Positions 1-12,116 of a DNA stretch of 64,000 nucleotides are shown here, piece by piece. Made by a program: the position numbers and the translations under genes. Source of the DNA: Boswellia sacra (taxonomy: Eukaryota > Streptophyta > Magnoliopsida > Sapindales > Burseraceae); assembly GCA_013180625.2 (NCBI GenBank), contig SNVD02004686.1, forward strand, positions 1-64,000, written 5' to 3'. The notes beneath the pieces are model-generated. The model saw nothing but the letters and a program-made list of their open reading frames with translations, was not told where the DNA came from and ran no database searches. Within the stretch, counting starts at the first letter, position 1. Each line of letters begins with the position of its first letter.

Positions 1-1218
1 AAACTCATCCTCTAATGGATCAATTGACATCTCTCTTCTGATGAGATTATGTAATAGACAACATGCTGTAATAATGCGACACTGTGTTTTTATTGGATAA
101 AACGACGGACTTCTTAAAATGGCCCATCGCATCTTAAGCAAGCCAAAACACCTCTCAATTACATTCCTTGCAGATGAATGTTTCATATTAAAATATTCCT
201 CCTTGCTTTGAGGTACAAATCCACTCCATTGTGATAAATGGCATCTCGTTCCTCTATATGGTGCTAAAAATCCCTCACTATTTGCATATCCACCATCCAC
301 GAGATAGTAACAACCTAAGTATATAAAAAAACCTATTAGTAAAAGATATGGAAACAATATATCAATTCACCTATTTGGACTACTAAGTCTTACCAATGGG
401 AACTTTTAAGCCATTTGTTCTATTTAATGCATCTCGAAGTACCCTTGAGTCAGAAGCCGAGCCCTCCCATCCAGGAAACACAAAAATGAACTTCATGTCT
501 CGTGAACACACACCTAAGACATTGGTAGCTATATCTCCTTTTCTATTACGATATCTTGGTTTGTCTATTTCAGGCACACGCACCTTAATATAAGTACCAT
601 CTAATGCCCCCAAACAATTCTATACAAAAGAAAATATGAACGTATTTTAGAATTTATATAAAATACTTACACTAAATTATACTAATATTTATTAACATAT
701 TGACGTACCTTAAACCATTTCCATCTTGGATCAGTACAATTTTCAGGAACAGGTTCTGGAATGCTTAGTAGATTGTCATGTAATCGTAAAACTCCATTCA
801 ATATTGAATTAAAGTATCTACTAACAGTCTCACCCGATCTATAAAAGTTATGACCAATGGTACGATTTTTTATGTGATGAGCAAGTATGTGTAAGAATAT
901 ACAAACTTGCTCTTCAATTGAAACCAAACCGTCCCTCTTTACCCGTCCATTAGTGCGAAGTAATTCACAAAGTATCCCAAAAGTTCTTCTATCCATTCTT
1001 AGTTGACTAATGCATGTTGTGTCACTAACACCTATAATGCTATCCAAATAACGCAACCGAGTTTTATAATTAACAAAAGTACGGTTTTTCAACATCTTCT
1101 TCTGGTAATGTGTCTGGATAAGGTCAAATGTCAATGATAGCATTATCAAAGCCAAACTCGTCAATTCCAAATGCCATATTTGCAACAAGACGTAGAATAT
1201 AATCTTTCTTCGATCCAT
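1..1218 (-). CDS. PIF/Harbinger-type transposase (HARBI1-like), 3' end outside window
   Basis: Three exons on the minus strand: 709-1218, 394-619 and 1-314, the last running off the left edge. The junctions fit plant splice sites: AAG|GTACGT closes exon 1, TATAG precedes exon 2, GTAAGACT follows exon 2 and CTTAG precedes exon 3. Exon 1 encodes the helical N-terminal domain usual for plant Harbinger nucleases. Exon 2 contains LDGTYIKV, with the first catalytic Asp. Exon 3 contains VDGGYA (second Asp) and NVIERCFG (Glu), so the DDE triad is present, followed by the family motif CCLLHNLIR. Proteins of this family cut and join DNA during transposition, usually with a Myb/SANT-like partner encoded elsewhere in the element. 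No partner was recognised here. No stop or frameshift was seen inside the three exons, so this copy may be recent. Start chosen at the first Met before the conserved region. Confidence 0.85.
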
Positions 1219-3949
1219 TTCTACGAAAACAAATAAAAGAAACCTTACTTATTAAAATATTTTAACTGTTTAAAAACATTAACTATATCTTTACATTAAC
1301 ATAACCAAACAATTAATATCGACAAAAATTAACTTATTACCTGACTTTTGATTATCCATTGTAAAAATAACTTCGTCTCAAAGGTTCACTGAATATAGTT
1401 TTGCCTAGGCCTTCCTACAAAAATTGCACATTAGGTTAGATAAATCAATAAAGAGAATAATTTATATATACTACTTATAACTACTAATGTTTGGTATTAG
1501 TATACCAACATAATCTAAAGGACCACTTTGAAAATCCATAAGAAACCAATTTTATATTTTTCAACAGCTAAGCTTGGATAAAGACATGGAACCTTGTCTT
1601 TTAATTGACTTTCTAGGCACTTTGGCCCTTGCTTAGAATATATGCTTTGTTTAGTTTGCATCTGTCAATCACCAAATTTATTCACTTGTGAGAGTTTTCT
1701 AATTTTTTTTATTCCTTGTTTTGATTATCTTGCTTTTTTCTCTTGTCTTATTATCTAATTACCTGTTTTACGTTTTCAATATTATTCTTTAATACGACAA
1801 GGTGGAGTCATTGTCAATAAATGGCTTTTCTTAATTCACGATTGTGGAGTCATTGTCAATAAATGGCTTTTCTTAATTCACGATTGTGGACAAAATCCTC
1901 TTGTCTAATTTCTTGCTGTTTGTGCTTTCACACTATGATTTTGTCATTATGTCTTGACTCATTAATCTTCTTCTTCTACTTTAACATTCAATTGAATTGA
2001 ATAACCTTTAACACAGTCTCTCCTTTTTATAAGATTTAATTGATTTAGGATGTCTTTTAAGATTATAAGACTTAATCAAACTTAACTATGAAAAAACAAA
2101 AATCAAAATATGAAAAAACATAATCCAAATACATTTATTTTTAACAGATTTATTTTTCAACAAATCTGCAAGCATCATAAAGCCCAATTCCTATCTCAAT
2201 GACATTTCAAATATACCAGAAATAACTGGCCCAATTATAATAGTATGCTTAACCAAATGACTCAAGACTACATACTTAAGCTCACTGATGAGTTTTTTTA
2301 ACCACATGATTTTTACCATTTTCACTTGCACACCAAAAACAGCTAATAAATGGATACACATCAATACGACTTACCGCTAAATTTATCTTGCCTTAATCCA
2401 GAGGAAGCACCAAGATCACCAATCTGTCTTTGACTCTCGTCAACCACTGTATTCTCCAAATCAACCTTTTCTGTCTGTGAAATGTGAAATTTAGAAGTGT
2501 TCTAGATTAGCAAACAGAACTGAGGTAGTTGATAAAAACTGGATGGAAACAGAGAGAAGCTCATGAAGAATTGAAAAATCAGCTGATTTAGTTGATAAAT
2601 GTGGAGGTTGTTATTTGGCTATATTAACTTTGCTGTATTCGTAAAATTTAGTTGTCTTTTGTGTCATGATTGGCTGTTTACACTATGTTAAGCTATTATT
2701 TGGTCCAAGAAAATATAAGAGTCTCGTCATTCAACTGTTTAACTTTCTTCCAGCTGCTATCAAAATTCTATCAGATTCAAACGAAAAGCCCAGAACAATA
2801 TTTGAGGTCCCGTACCAAAGTCCAAATAATGCATATGAAGATTCATATTCTGTAGGAGGAAAAAAAAAGTTTATATATCTTGCAAGGCTTTATTGCAGGC
2901 ATGAAACTAAAAGGAAAAGCATCAAATCCTAACTTCCAACAACCACAAGCATACCACACAAATTAATATTGCTTTACCCTTAGCATTGTAGTAACAAAAG
3001 GAAAGGATAGAGCAAGGGTATTTGGTATCAATTTGTAAGCTCAAGAGCTATGAAATTTCATTTGATACTAGTCAAGACATCAATATCCACAGAGTGGAAA
3101 TCTGTAGAATATAACTTAGTTTATATTTCCTAAAGCTAGAGCAAGAGGTTTAGATATCAAATCTGGGAACTAGAAGGCAGAGGAAAGAATTGATAAAGCC
3201 AATACCAGGAAAACAACAGCCATTATCAAATGCCCTTTTATTTTCTGTTGTCTACTTCACATTCTATAACTACAAGGACACAAACAAAGCAATATCTGAG
3301 ATCTGAAGCGAATCTGCTCAATTGATATAACAAATAGGAACAAAGTTGTAGTGTTTTTGAAGATTTGACACAACCCAGTTCCCTCAGAAAAATAAATAAT
3401 TCTCTTTCAATCACGAAAAAATCAGATATACATTAGCATGATTTATTATAAACCATCACTGGGAACAAACATGAAACTTGAGACTTTTCAATATTGTATA
3501 AATAAATAACTCAAAACTCAAACTCACTTATGTATCTGAAATTGAAACAACTTTTCAATATTATTGTAGATTTCCTTGCCAGTGCCAAGCTTAATTGAAT
3601 CTAATCTGTGGAAATTTAATGAAAAGAGGGCTTGGGCTCAACCGGTTAGGCTTCAACTTGTTTCAAAATCACAACAATCCCAGCCCTGTGTATAATCAAC
3701 AACAACAACACCCTGCTACACCAACACACGGCCTGCAGCAAGCCTTTGATCCCGATTCCATTCAATATTCCGAGATTGAACAACAGTCTCCTTAACCCTT
3801 TTTTATCAACCCATCAATTATTCGAAAGTTTTAAATGTTGGTCTAAGAAAGTTTAAAAAGCAACAGCATATAGCAAATCCACAACACACAGATGAAATTT
3901 ACAGAGAGATTTACAGCGAAATTTCAGAGAGAGGGAGGTGAAGGTACCT
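1219..3949. other. AT-rich DNA without a recognised gene
   Basis: Probably the inner, noncoding part of the Harbinger element. A 66-residue ORF at 3595-3795 (plus), rich in Gln, Asn and Pro, has no motif I recognise. It could be a remnant of an element accessory gene or chance. A 42-bp tandem repeat at 1803-1886 is listed separately. Confidence 0.5.
1803..1886. repeat. 42-bp perfect tandem duplication
   Basis: Two identical 42-bp units, 1803-1844 and 1845-1886, each beginning TGGAGTCATTGTCAATAAAT. Identity of the units suggests a recent duplication. Confidence 0.9.
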
Positions 3950-4105
3950 GAAGATGGAGACGAAAGAGAAAGATTGAGACGGTGATGAAGATGGCCACAG
4001 TGATGGTGACGACGACGGCGACGGCGACGGAGATGAGCGAGTGTCGTGGAGGCAGAGTGAGAGTGTCGGAGATGGAGATCGAGAGAGATTCGTCGGTGGA
4101 GAGAA
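3950..4105 (-). other. GC-rich segment, possible first exon with a hydrophobic stretch
   Basis: This block is far richer in G and C than its surroundings. Read on the minus strand, one frame is open without an ATG. It encodes a Ser/Thr/Pro-rich piece followed by about 22 hydrophobic residues (ISVAVAVVVTITVAIFITVS), and ends at CATCTTCAG|GTACCT, a good splice donor. It could be a leader exon of the Harbinger transcript, a captured host exon, or a GC-rich untranslated region. The low complexity of the repeated GTC/ACC codons argues for caution. Confidence 0.25.
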
Positions 4106-4109
4106 ACGC

Positions 4110-4312
4110 AGGGGAAAAAAACTGTATTAATTTTGTATAGCTTAAAATAATGCTGTGATTTTTGTCTGCACTACATAATGTAATACATATTACATTAAAT
4201 AATGTAATGCATTATTTTATACAGTGTAAAATTTATTCCAAACATAGGTATTGTATAAAATAATACAGTGCAGAAATTTAATACTATACAGTGTGGGCTA
4301 CCAAACATGACC
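4110..4312. mobile_element. Probable terminal region of the PIF/Harbinger element
   Basis: The sequence ends in GGGCTACCAAACATGACC near 4295-4312. Its reverse complement begins GGTCATGTTTGGTAG, the style of terminal repeat found in Tourist/PIF elements. The AT-rich stretch before it has repeated short words (TATACAGTGT, TAATGCATTA). The matching left end lies outside the window, so the boundary and the 3-bp target duplication cannot be confirmed. Confidence 0.35.
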
Positions 4313-4453
4313 ATAGAGTACCTAACAAAATTATTGATGATAATTTTAGAAGCCATACAAGAAAATGGAATAACCATTACATCTCCTAGATACTATCAAG
4401 GGATATATATGATAGCAGACACTGCAGTCATCATAGTGTTTGGCAGCTTAAGA

Positions 4454-4756
4454 TCATCGTACTGACGTTGGCGGCGGTGGCGGTGGCTTTGGCCGAATAA
4501 TGGGTGGTTTTGGAGTACGTCTAAAGTTGGGTATAGGGGGCGGTGGTGGTGCAAGAAGTCGGTTCCGACTGGACACCTCCTTTAGCTTACGAAGAAGAAC
4601 CTGAAAAGTTATCGCATGCACGGAAGTGCCGGATAAAAACTCATGAGCTGCCTTCACCTCATAGGTAGTTTGTGAAAATAGTAGTACATGGAACAAGAAG
4701 AGAGTGATCAGCAAATGTGAAATCGCTTTCATAGGTAAAGCCATAGATTTTGTCAA
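4454..4756 (-). CDS. Small putative secreted proline-rich protein
   Basis: A 100-residue ORF. Residues 9-37 (MKAISHLLITLFLFHVLLFS and on) look like a signal peptide, so Met6 or Met9 may be the true start. The middle (about 38-68) is mildly amphipathic. The C-terminal third is a Pro-rich tail with APPPPPIPNF and RPKPPPPPPTSVR. This architecture suggests a short cell-wall or apoplastic protein, or a peptide precursor whose C-terminus is the active part; I do not recognise the family. A related Pro-rich ORF lies 1.3 kb upstream on the same strand (6001-6159), so a small local family is possible. Intact ORF, but no independent evidence of expression. Confidence 0.45.
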   Translation of the reverse strand: MTKSMALPMKAISHLLITLFLFHVLLFSQTTYEVKAAHEFLSGTSVHAITFQVLLRKLKEVSSRNRLLAPPPPPIPNFRRTPKPPIIRPKPPPPPPTSVR

Positions 4757-6000
4757 ATAATATATACTGAGGTATCAAGTAGCTAGATTATATGTTAATG
4801 CTGTATCCATATATAATATATCAAGTATCACTGTATCGATCTGTATGAGACTATAGCTTTGAAGATACATTTAATTGTGAAGAAAACTTGTCAAATATGG
4901 CGTCGACGGTTGCTGTCAATTTGTCAACTGTTGTTTTTTTAGGTGGAAGCTCCGCAATTAAGAGTTTGACTACTCGTTGACAATTAATAAGTTAATCAAG
5001 TGGGTAATCCATGGATCAGAAAGACATTAGTGTTAGGATATATACATTAAATGCCGCTTAGACATGCAGTACTTGTTCCTGTTTTTAGTTGTTACATATA
5101 CAGTTTTGTACATAAAGTACTTATGTGTACATTTTAGTGTTAGGATTGGGTGAAAACCAATCGGTTTTACACTGTCCATTGAGTGAGGCCGAAGTCTTGT
5201 GTGGCACTCATGCAATATCATAGTACTCCCAAAATAGGTTCTAAGAACCTTTATGTGGATATATTTATATATAAAGTGGCCTTCTCGCATCTCACCAACA
5301 ATTGATTGATTTATGAAATTACGAAAAATAGCTATTCTTTTAATTAACTTGACAAACAAATATATGGAATATCTAGGTTATCCTATTAGAGTAGAAAGCT
5401 TCATTAGAAAGAGTTTATCATGATGTTTAATGAAAACGCACACTTGAGGGTTGGGTTTTAATTACGTTGTTTTGGAGTCATGCGGTAGCGGCAAACACTA
5501 ATTAGATTCTCTTAAACTTTTAAAGATCTTTCAATATGTAGATTTCAATCAACTATGCGTGATTCTGATTTAATTCTCTCTCTCATTCTATCAACCAATA
5601 TTAATGATTTCTATGAAATTTGTTTAAGTAAAAATCAAATGATAAAAGATTACTAACCCGAAAAACAAATATATGCATTTAAGATTACATTGTTAAATCA
5701 ACCTGATCTTTTATGTTTTAAAATAGATAGATATATATATATATATTTAGGAAAATTGAACCGTGGGCTTAGATTAAGTAATAGACTAAGATTACCTTTC
5801 TGCGATAGTGGAACAACCATAACACCTTACACAAGCAGAATAACAGTTGTTATTACATAAAGAAAAAAATATATAACCCTTAGTTATTGCATCACCAGTA
5901 TGCTGTCAAGGCCATGACGGCATGCAGATAATTAACAAATTGATTAGTCGTCATAGGCATCTTAACAACTGGCAGATTAAGGTTGTCGTGACGACGGTGG
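4757..6000. other. Intergenic AT-rich DNA
   Basis: No recognised gene. A 108-residue ORF at 5033-5359 (minus) shows no motif. A short (TA)n run is present near 5732. Confidence 0.5.
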
Positions 6001-6159
6001 TCAATGAGGAGGGGGAGGGCCAGGAGGCCTATATTTTGGATGAAATTTAGGAGTAGGCGTTGGGCGTGGTGGTGTTCTTGGTGGAAGGCATCGGCCCTGA
6101 GTGTGCACCACACTTAACTTGCAAAGAATAACATGATTAGAAGATAATATTGCATCCAT
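6001..6159 (-). pseudogene. Proline-rich ORF related to the 4454-4756 protein
   Basis: A 52-residue ORF on the minus strand ending in PKFHPKYRPPGPPPPH and then a stop. The tail has the same layout as 4454-4756: a basic Pro-rich stretch closing with a run of prolines. There is no signal peptide in this ORF. Either it is on a missing upstream exon, or the 5' part was lost where the truncated LTR begins at 6244, 85 bp upstream. Likely a broken paralogue. Confidence 0.35.
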
Positions 6160-6243
6160 GGAAGAGCTAGAATCAGTTCCGGTGGCCTTTGCAACGGTAG
6201 AAGTGGTTTAGGGAAGTAGTTGTCCATGTCCATGAATAAAGAA

Positions 6244-7479
6244 TCGGATTTAATTGTATCGATATACAATGAACCGGATAACATGTTATATACCGTTGGA
6301 AAGCTCTCGAAGTCTATTTCTAGAGAAATTTATGGTTCATAAATCCATTCAGTGTACCGAAAGTTATAATCAAAATAGTGTGAGAAGTGTAGAAATGTAA
6401 TTCCACAAATCACTGTAGCATGTATAATACGGGACACTGTAGCAGGTTACTGTAGCAGAGTATTTAAACACATTTTAGGGTTTTATTTTGATAACTTGAA
6501 GAGGGAGAACGTGGTAGAGGCTGCAGCTCTGGAATTCTTTCATCTCTTGGAGTTCTTGAAGGAGAAAGGAAGCTTGGAAAGAGGAAGAACAACAATCCTA
6601 AGAGATTTACATCAAATTTGCTAAGTTTTTCCCTTCCCTTTCATTTTCTGGAATGTCTCCATGTTGTATTGTATTTACCACGTTCTTAAACATGTGTAAC
6701 TGAATCTGAATTGGTTGAGGGTGATTTCAAAGCCCTTGATATGGTTTTTGTGAGTTGATTGTGTAAAAAATTGTTATCCAATTCTCTAATTAAAGTTGTT
6801 TGCATTTTCCCATTTCTAATGCTTATGATTGCTTGCTGATTGTATTTGGGGTGGCTAACTAAATATAATCTGGTTGTTGTCTATTGCTAGATTAGAAATC
6901 TTGATCCGTAATTGTCATGAATTTCGAATCATTGATAGCAAAATTGTGATCAGAGATTGCAATTGAAAAATACAACCTAGGTTAAATAATCCGAACCTGT
7001 GTGATTATTGCTTAGATCAACCTATCTTTCTTATCGTAATGCTTCCATTGAATTAAACTTAGAGAGCTTGTTCTAGGTTGTTTAATGGATAGAGATTAAA
7101 TAAAGAGCTTGTTTTATTTAACAACAAAGTAAGGAAAGATTGGGTAACAGAGCTTGTTGTTATCTACGGTTGATAACTTCAATGCTGTAATTGGATGACA
7201 ATTCTACGATTAATTCGCAAATCCATATCTTGTGGTAGAGAAGGATCCCTTAACCAAGATTTCTCCTCATTGATCTTTCATTCAAATTAACTTCTGTTTT
7301 GTTATTCTTAATTTGCATTCTTATTTCATTTAGTTAATCGTTCAACAAAACCCCCCCTGTTTAGTTTATCGTTGCTGGAAAATAACAAATTCAATTAGAA
7401 TCAATCCTCGTGGGAACGATATCTACTTATCACTTTATTACTTGTGAGACTAGTATACTTGCTAGTTTCGAACGTATCA
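6244..7479 (+). mobile_element. LTR lacking its 5' end, same family as the two LTR retrotransposons
   Basis: Homologous to the 1412-bp LTRs at 22031, 32991 and 40753, ending with the common TGCTAGTTTCGAACG...ATCA terminus. The first roughly 175 bp of the LTR are missing; homology starts abruptly in TCGGATTTAATTG. The CTGTAGCA repeats and TATA-like motif are kept (about 6413-6470). No internal sequence follows, so it is a solo or rearranged LTR. A five-base target duplication cannot be tested. Confidence 0.85.
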
Positions 7480-8940
7480 GTTTACATTGAGTCTAATTTT
7501 TATTTTGACTATATTACTATAGGTGGAAACTGTGTAAGTGACCAGTATGAGGATATAGGTGTTAGCCAGACCTGAATACCCATATTCTATGAGTGGATAA
7601 ATTTTTAATGGTTAAATACTTACTTAAAAATGCCATTTGATATGTCATGATATTTTATTGAAAATTAAATACATTTAATTGCATTGTTAAGAATATTTGT
7701 GTGATATTGGTATGGATTTTAGTTAAATGGCATTTTGAATTATTTTTATAATCTATCGGAATCGATATGAGTCCATAATATAAAATTATGATATTGTTAA
7801 GTGGAAAATTGGTGTTTTGTTAATTTGAAGTGTACGTGGTCTCAAACCACCTTATGCTGTTTCCCACAAGTATACAGATTCACTCTATGCATGCATATGA
7901 TAGTAGTTATCACTACTTAGCCATTGATGATGCTCCGCCAGGTGTGATTATCCTACCTAAGTGTTGATGATATTCCGCCAAGTGTGATTACCCTATTTGG
8001 GTGTTGATGATATTCCACCAGGTGTGACAAGAGAATTCAATAGGTACTGGTTTGGTGTGATTTTTCTAGTATGATAAATGTTATGTTAAATAATAATCAC
8101 TTGCATTTCTTGGAAAATCATATGAATATCCACATGATTTGTTATCAACATGGAATTTTATGGTTATGAATAGTATATATGTTACAATAGTGAAACTTAT
8201 ATGATATAAGATTTAGTATTAAAATGTTTCTAGGAGATATATTCATATTCTGAAATTAATTAGTTCAAATGTTTGGAAATGTTTTATTACTAAAGTTGAT
8301 ATCCACTCACTAAGCTTTAGCTCACTCTTTTTCTATATTTTCCTATTTTCCCTCCTAGACTATTGTAAGCTTTTGTACGGCTTAGTGATCACTTTCATAA
8401 GGTTGGCCATGTGATGAATCCACAAAGAAACATATCATTTTTACATCACATGTTTATATGTATATATTATCTAGTCTACATATTGTGAGCATGTTGATGG
8501 TCCAATGTGTATACAACAAATTGGTGAGGTATTATATTATTTTGGCTACAATGATATGGAGGGTCTGAGGCCCACTGACGATGATCTACTATACTATTTT
8601 TCTATTACAATATTACAAATGGGTCTGAGACCTATTGATGTGGTTGTTTTCCGAGTATTTTGTTAATGAGAAGAATAAGAATTCTTAGTAGTAGTTGTCT
8701 TGTGAAATTTTTATCAAAAGTGTTTTATAAATAATAGTAGGGTGGTTAAGTCAAAAAAATAAAGGCAACTTTGTTAGTTGTTCAGTTACACGATTAAATT
8801 TTCTTTGATATCAATTTACGCAACGGATGCCCGATGAGCTAGTAAATAGCAATACTCATTTTGGTTATCACTTTCTCAAGAGCGCTCGGATCCTAGGAGT
8901 AGTGGTAGTTGGGGCAGGTTGTATCAGTTAGGGTCATGTC
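7480..8940. repeat. Degenerate LTR-like repeat DNA
   Basis: No coding potential recognised. The part around 7840-8935 has features common in plant Ty3/gypsy LTRs: short tandem units, a CACTCACTAAGCTTTAGCTC-type stretch near 8305, and a tail ending GGGGCAGGTTGTATCA near 8925. No matching second LTR was found. Identification is weak. Confidence 0.3.
7924..8028. repeat. 40-bp tandem repeat, about 2.6 units
   Basis: Units start at 7924, 7964 and 8004 with TTGATGAT, then TCCGCCAGGTGTGATTA with small differences. Confidence 0.8.
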
Positions 8941-9842
8941 ATATGTCAGACTATGTGTGGCATTGCTAAGTTGGCAATTTTGTAAAAATACAAGAAAGTT
9001 ATTTTGTTATTTTTTCTACTTGCATAATTTTAGGATAATTATTTGGAAAATGAGGGATATTATCCTGATTTTATGAGGATAATTATGATATTGTTTTAAG
9101 GGATTAGCTACAATACATGTCATGTATTGATACATCCTAATTTTTTGGGATAAAAATAAATATATAATTAATTGGAGGCTTTACTTCAAATTAGATTATT
9201 TTACAATATAAAAAATTAAAACAAGGCAACCAGTTTAATCGGTTTTAAAAAATATATACTTTTTATTTGCTAGGATTATTAAAACTGATATTGTATCAAA
9301 TCCCTAAACCGTTAGTGCTAATCCACGTACAGTCCAGTTACGCCCATCCGTTACTGCCTTCGCTAACCAGCCTTGGTCTCGTCGTGTATCAACCCCCACA
9401 TCGTCGTTGATTCTGCCATCATTGACCACTCGTGCCTGATCATCACTAAAGGCTTTTTCGGTTACCGCTAGGCTGTTTGTAAGTTCTTTATTCTGTTGTC
9501 ACCCTCCTTGAGAACCACCACAAGTGATGGTCGTCGAATATCACCATCGATTTCAACTGAATAGTGTTTGTAATAAATTGATTTGTGGCTAATTATCGTT
9601 GATCCATGAGGTTTGAATCTTGTTTATTTGCTCCCTAAAATTATTTTTTGGTTTTTTGAATACAGTTTTTACTTCATTCATCCCTATTATTTTGAGATGC
9701 AATAGTAGTTAGGTTGTTACTGGTTCATACTTTATATGGGTAATTAATTATTCTCTATTTGGGATTTTCTTTCTTGATTACATTTTTCTTTCTAATTTTT
9801 TTTAATATGGATAAGCTTAACGAAATTTAATATATCTAATTT

Positions 9843-9877
<35 letters not shown>

Positions 9878-10691
9878 GCTGGGTATTTTTTAATATTGTT
9901 GGCTACGAATTTTGTTTAGATGATTAAAAGCTTTGACTACAAAGATAGAAAGCGATTTGCGGAAGTGACTTATTTTGAAAGCTTGTAATTTGGATTTCAT
10001 TAAAGAATGTACGTTACAAATTAGAGTGGTGGATGGAAGACTTTCTAGATAAGTCTAAGCTTTTATTTATATTTTTGAAAATTAATATATGTATGTATGT
10101 ATATATATATTGTTCGTGCTTCCATATTTTTCCAGATGGGGCGATCGTTTTTGTCTGCTTGTGTGACATTTTGAGTTTTCATCTTCTTTTTTGCCTACTT
10201 TTGTCTTTATGTGTTGAGTTCTTTTCCTTTTAATTTTCTATTTTTCTTTCAAGATTATTCGTGTCAATTTTTTTGCTTACTTTAATTGATGAAATTCAAA
10301 GAAATAAAGATATAGAAGCAAATTTCGTTTGCTTTGCTGTGTCAGGTGGTGAGTTTATTTTCTTTTATAAAAAATCAATAAATTTTGTGTTTGTTGTTAA
10401 TTGTTACTCAATTTTATTTTTATTTTTTTATTTTTTAATAGTAAATCTGATTTGGGCACCAAAACTTGTGATGAACAAAGAGAATATTCAAGCTCTATAA
10501 GTTAGTTTTAGAGGCTTTTGTTGTTTGATTGTAAGTAAAATTTGTGTAAAGAGTAACTGGATTACTACTCGACTCTGTTTTTTGCTATGTTGTTTAATCT
10601 GAGACAGTCTTGGAATAGATGTTCCAGAGTGTGTGCGCTTTTATAATTTTGGTTGGTTGGTTAGGTGGTGCTGTTTGCTTGCATTTCTCTC
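8941..10691. other. AT-rich DNA with possible remnants of exons
   Basis: A GC-richer block at about 9300-9540 followed by a T-rich stretch looks like a leader exon and intron. At 10261-10370 a coding-like stretch (EIQRNKDIEANFVCFAVSG) is followed by GTGAGTTT. A T-rich tract then ends in AATAG near 10441, before another short open stretch to 10500. This could be two exons of a gene I cannot name. A TA dinucleotide run of about 27 bp lies at 9846-9873. I make no functional claim. Confidence 0.3.
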
Positions 10692-12116
10692 TGATGCGTT
10701 CGAAACTAGCAAGTATATTAGTCGCACAAGTAATAAAGTGATGAGTGAGATATCGTTCCCATGAGGATTGATTCTAATTAAATTTATTATTTTTCAGCAA
10801 CAATAAACTAAATATGGGGGGTTTTGTTGAATGATTAATTAAACTGAATACGAAGGCAAATAAAGAATAACACAACACAATATTAAATGAATTGAAAATT
10901 CAATGAGAGACACTTGGTTAAGAGTTCATTCTCTGCCACAAGATATGAATTTGTGAATTAACATAGAATTGTAATCCAATTACAGTATTGAAATTATCAA
11001 CCGTAGATAACAACAAGCTCTGTTATCCCAATCTTTCCTTACTTTGTTGTTAAATAAAACAAGCTCTTTATTTAATCTCTATCCATTAAACAACCTAGAA
11101 CAAGCTCTCTAAGTTTAATTCAATAGAAGCATTACGATGAGAAAGATAGGTTGATCTAAGCAATAATCACACAAGTTCGGATTATTTAACCTAGGTTGTA
11201 TTTTCCAATTGCAATCTCTGATCACAATTTTGCTACTAATGATTGGAAATTCATGACAATTACGGATCAAGATTTCTAATCTAGCAATAGACAACAACAG
11301 ATTATATTCAGTTGGCCATTCCAAATACAATCAGTAAGCAATCATAAGCATTAGATATGGGAAAATACAAGCAACTTCAATTAGAGAATTGGATAACAAT
11401 TTCTTACACAATCAACTCACAAAATCCATATCAAGGGCTTTGAAATCACCCTCAACCAATTCAGATTTAGTTACACATATTCAATCAGAATAACAAATAC
11501 AATACAGAGAAATTCCAGAATTGAAAAGGAAAGAAAGAACTTAGCAAATTCTTTGAAAATCTTCTTTGTAGATGAATCTTCTTGGAATTGTAGTTCCTCC
11601 TCTTTCAAAATCTTCTTTCTCCTTCAAGAACTCCAAGGGATGAGAGAAATCCAGAAATGCAGCCTCCTCCCACGTTTTCCCCTCTTCAAGTTATGAAAAT
11701 AAAACCCTAAAATGTGTTTAAATACTCTGCTACAGTGAACTTGCTACAGTGCCCCGTATTATACATGCTACAGTGACTTGTGGAATTATATTTCTATACT
11801 CTCACACTGTTTTGATTACAACTTTTGGTACACTGAATGGATTTATAAACCGTAAATTTCTCCAGAAAATAGACTTCGAGAGCTTTCCAACGGTATATAA
11901 CATGTCATCGGGTTCATTGTATATCAATACAATTAAATCCGAGAAGATCACTGACTAGCAGAGGTGAAAATGAAGGGTTTTACTCCATTTTTGTGCAAGT
12001 TGCTCCAAAACTCCTACAAACATCAAAACCACACAAAAACATAAAAATACCAAGGAATATAGCAAAGAAACATGGACGAATTGATATAAAAGTAATATAT
12101 AAATAGACACCTATCA
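10692..12116 (-). repeat. 3' LTR of copy 1
   Basis: 1425 bp, bounded on the plus strand by TGATGCGTTCGAAACTAGC and GACACCTATCA, so the ends are TG...CA. Its U3 part holds three TGCTACAG words at about 11728-11775 (CTGTAGCA on the minus strand) next to a GTATTTAAAC TATA-like box and an AAACCCTAA telo-box (complement). Confidence 0.92.

Noticed and set aside
5033..5359. 108-residue minus-strand ORF
   Set aside because: No domain, low-complexity A/T-rich codons, no support from neighbours.
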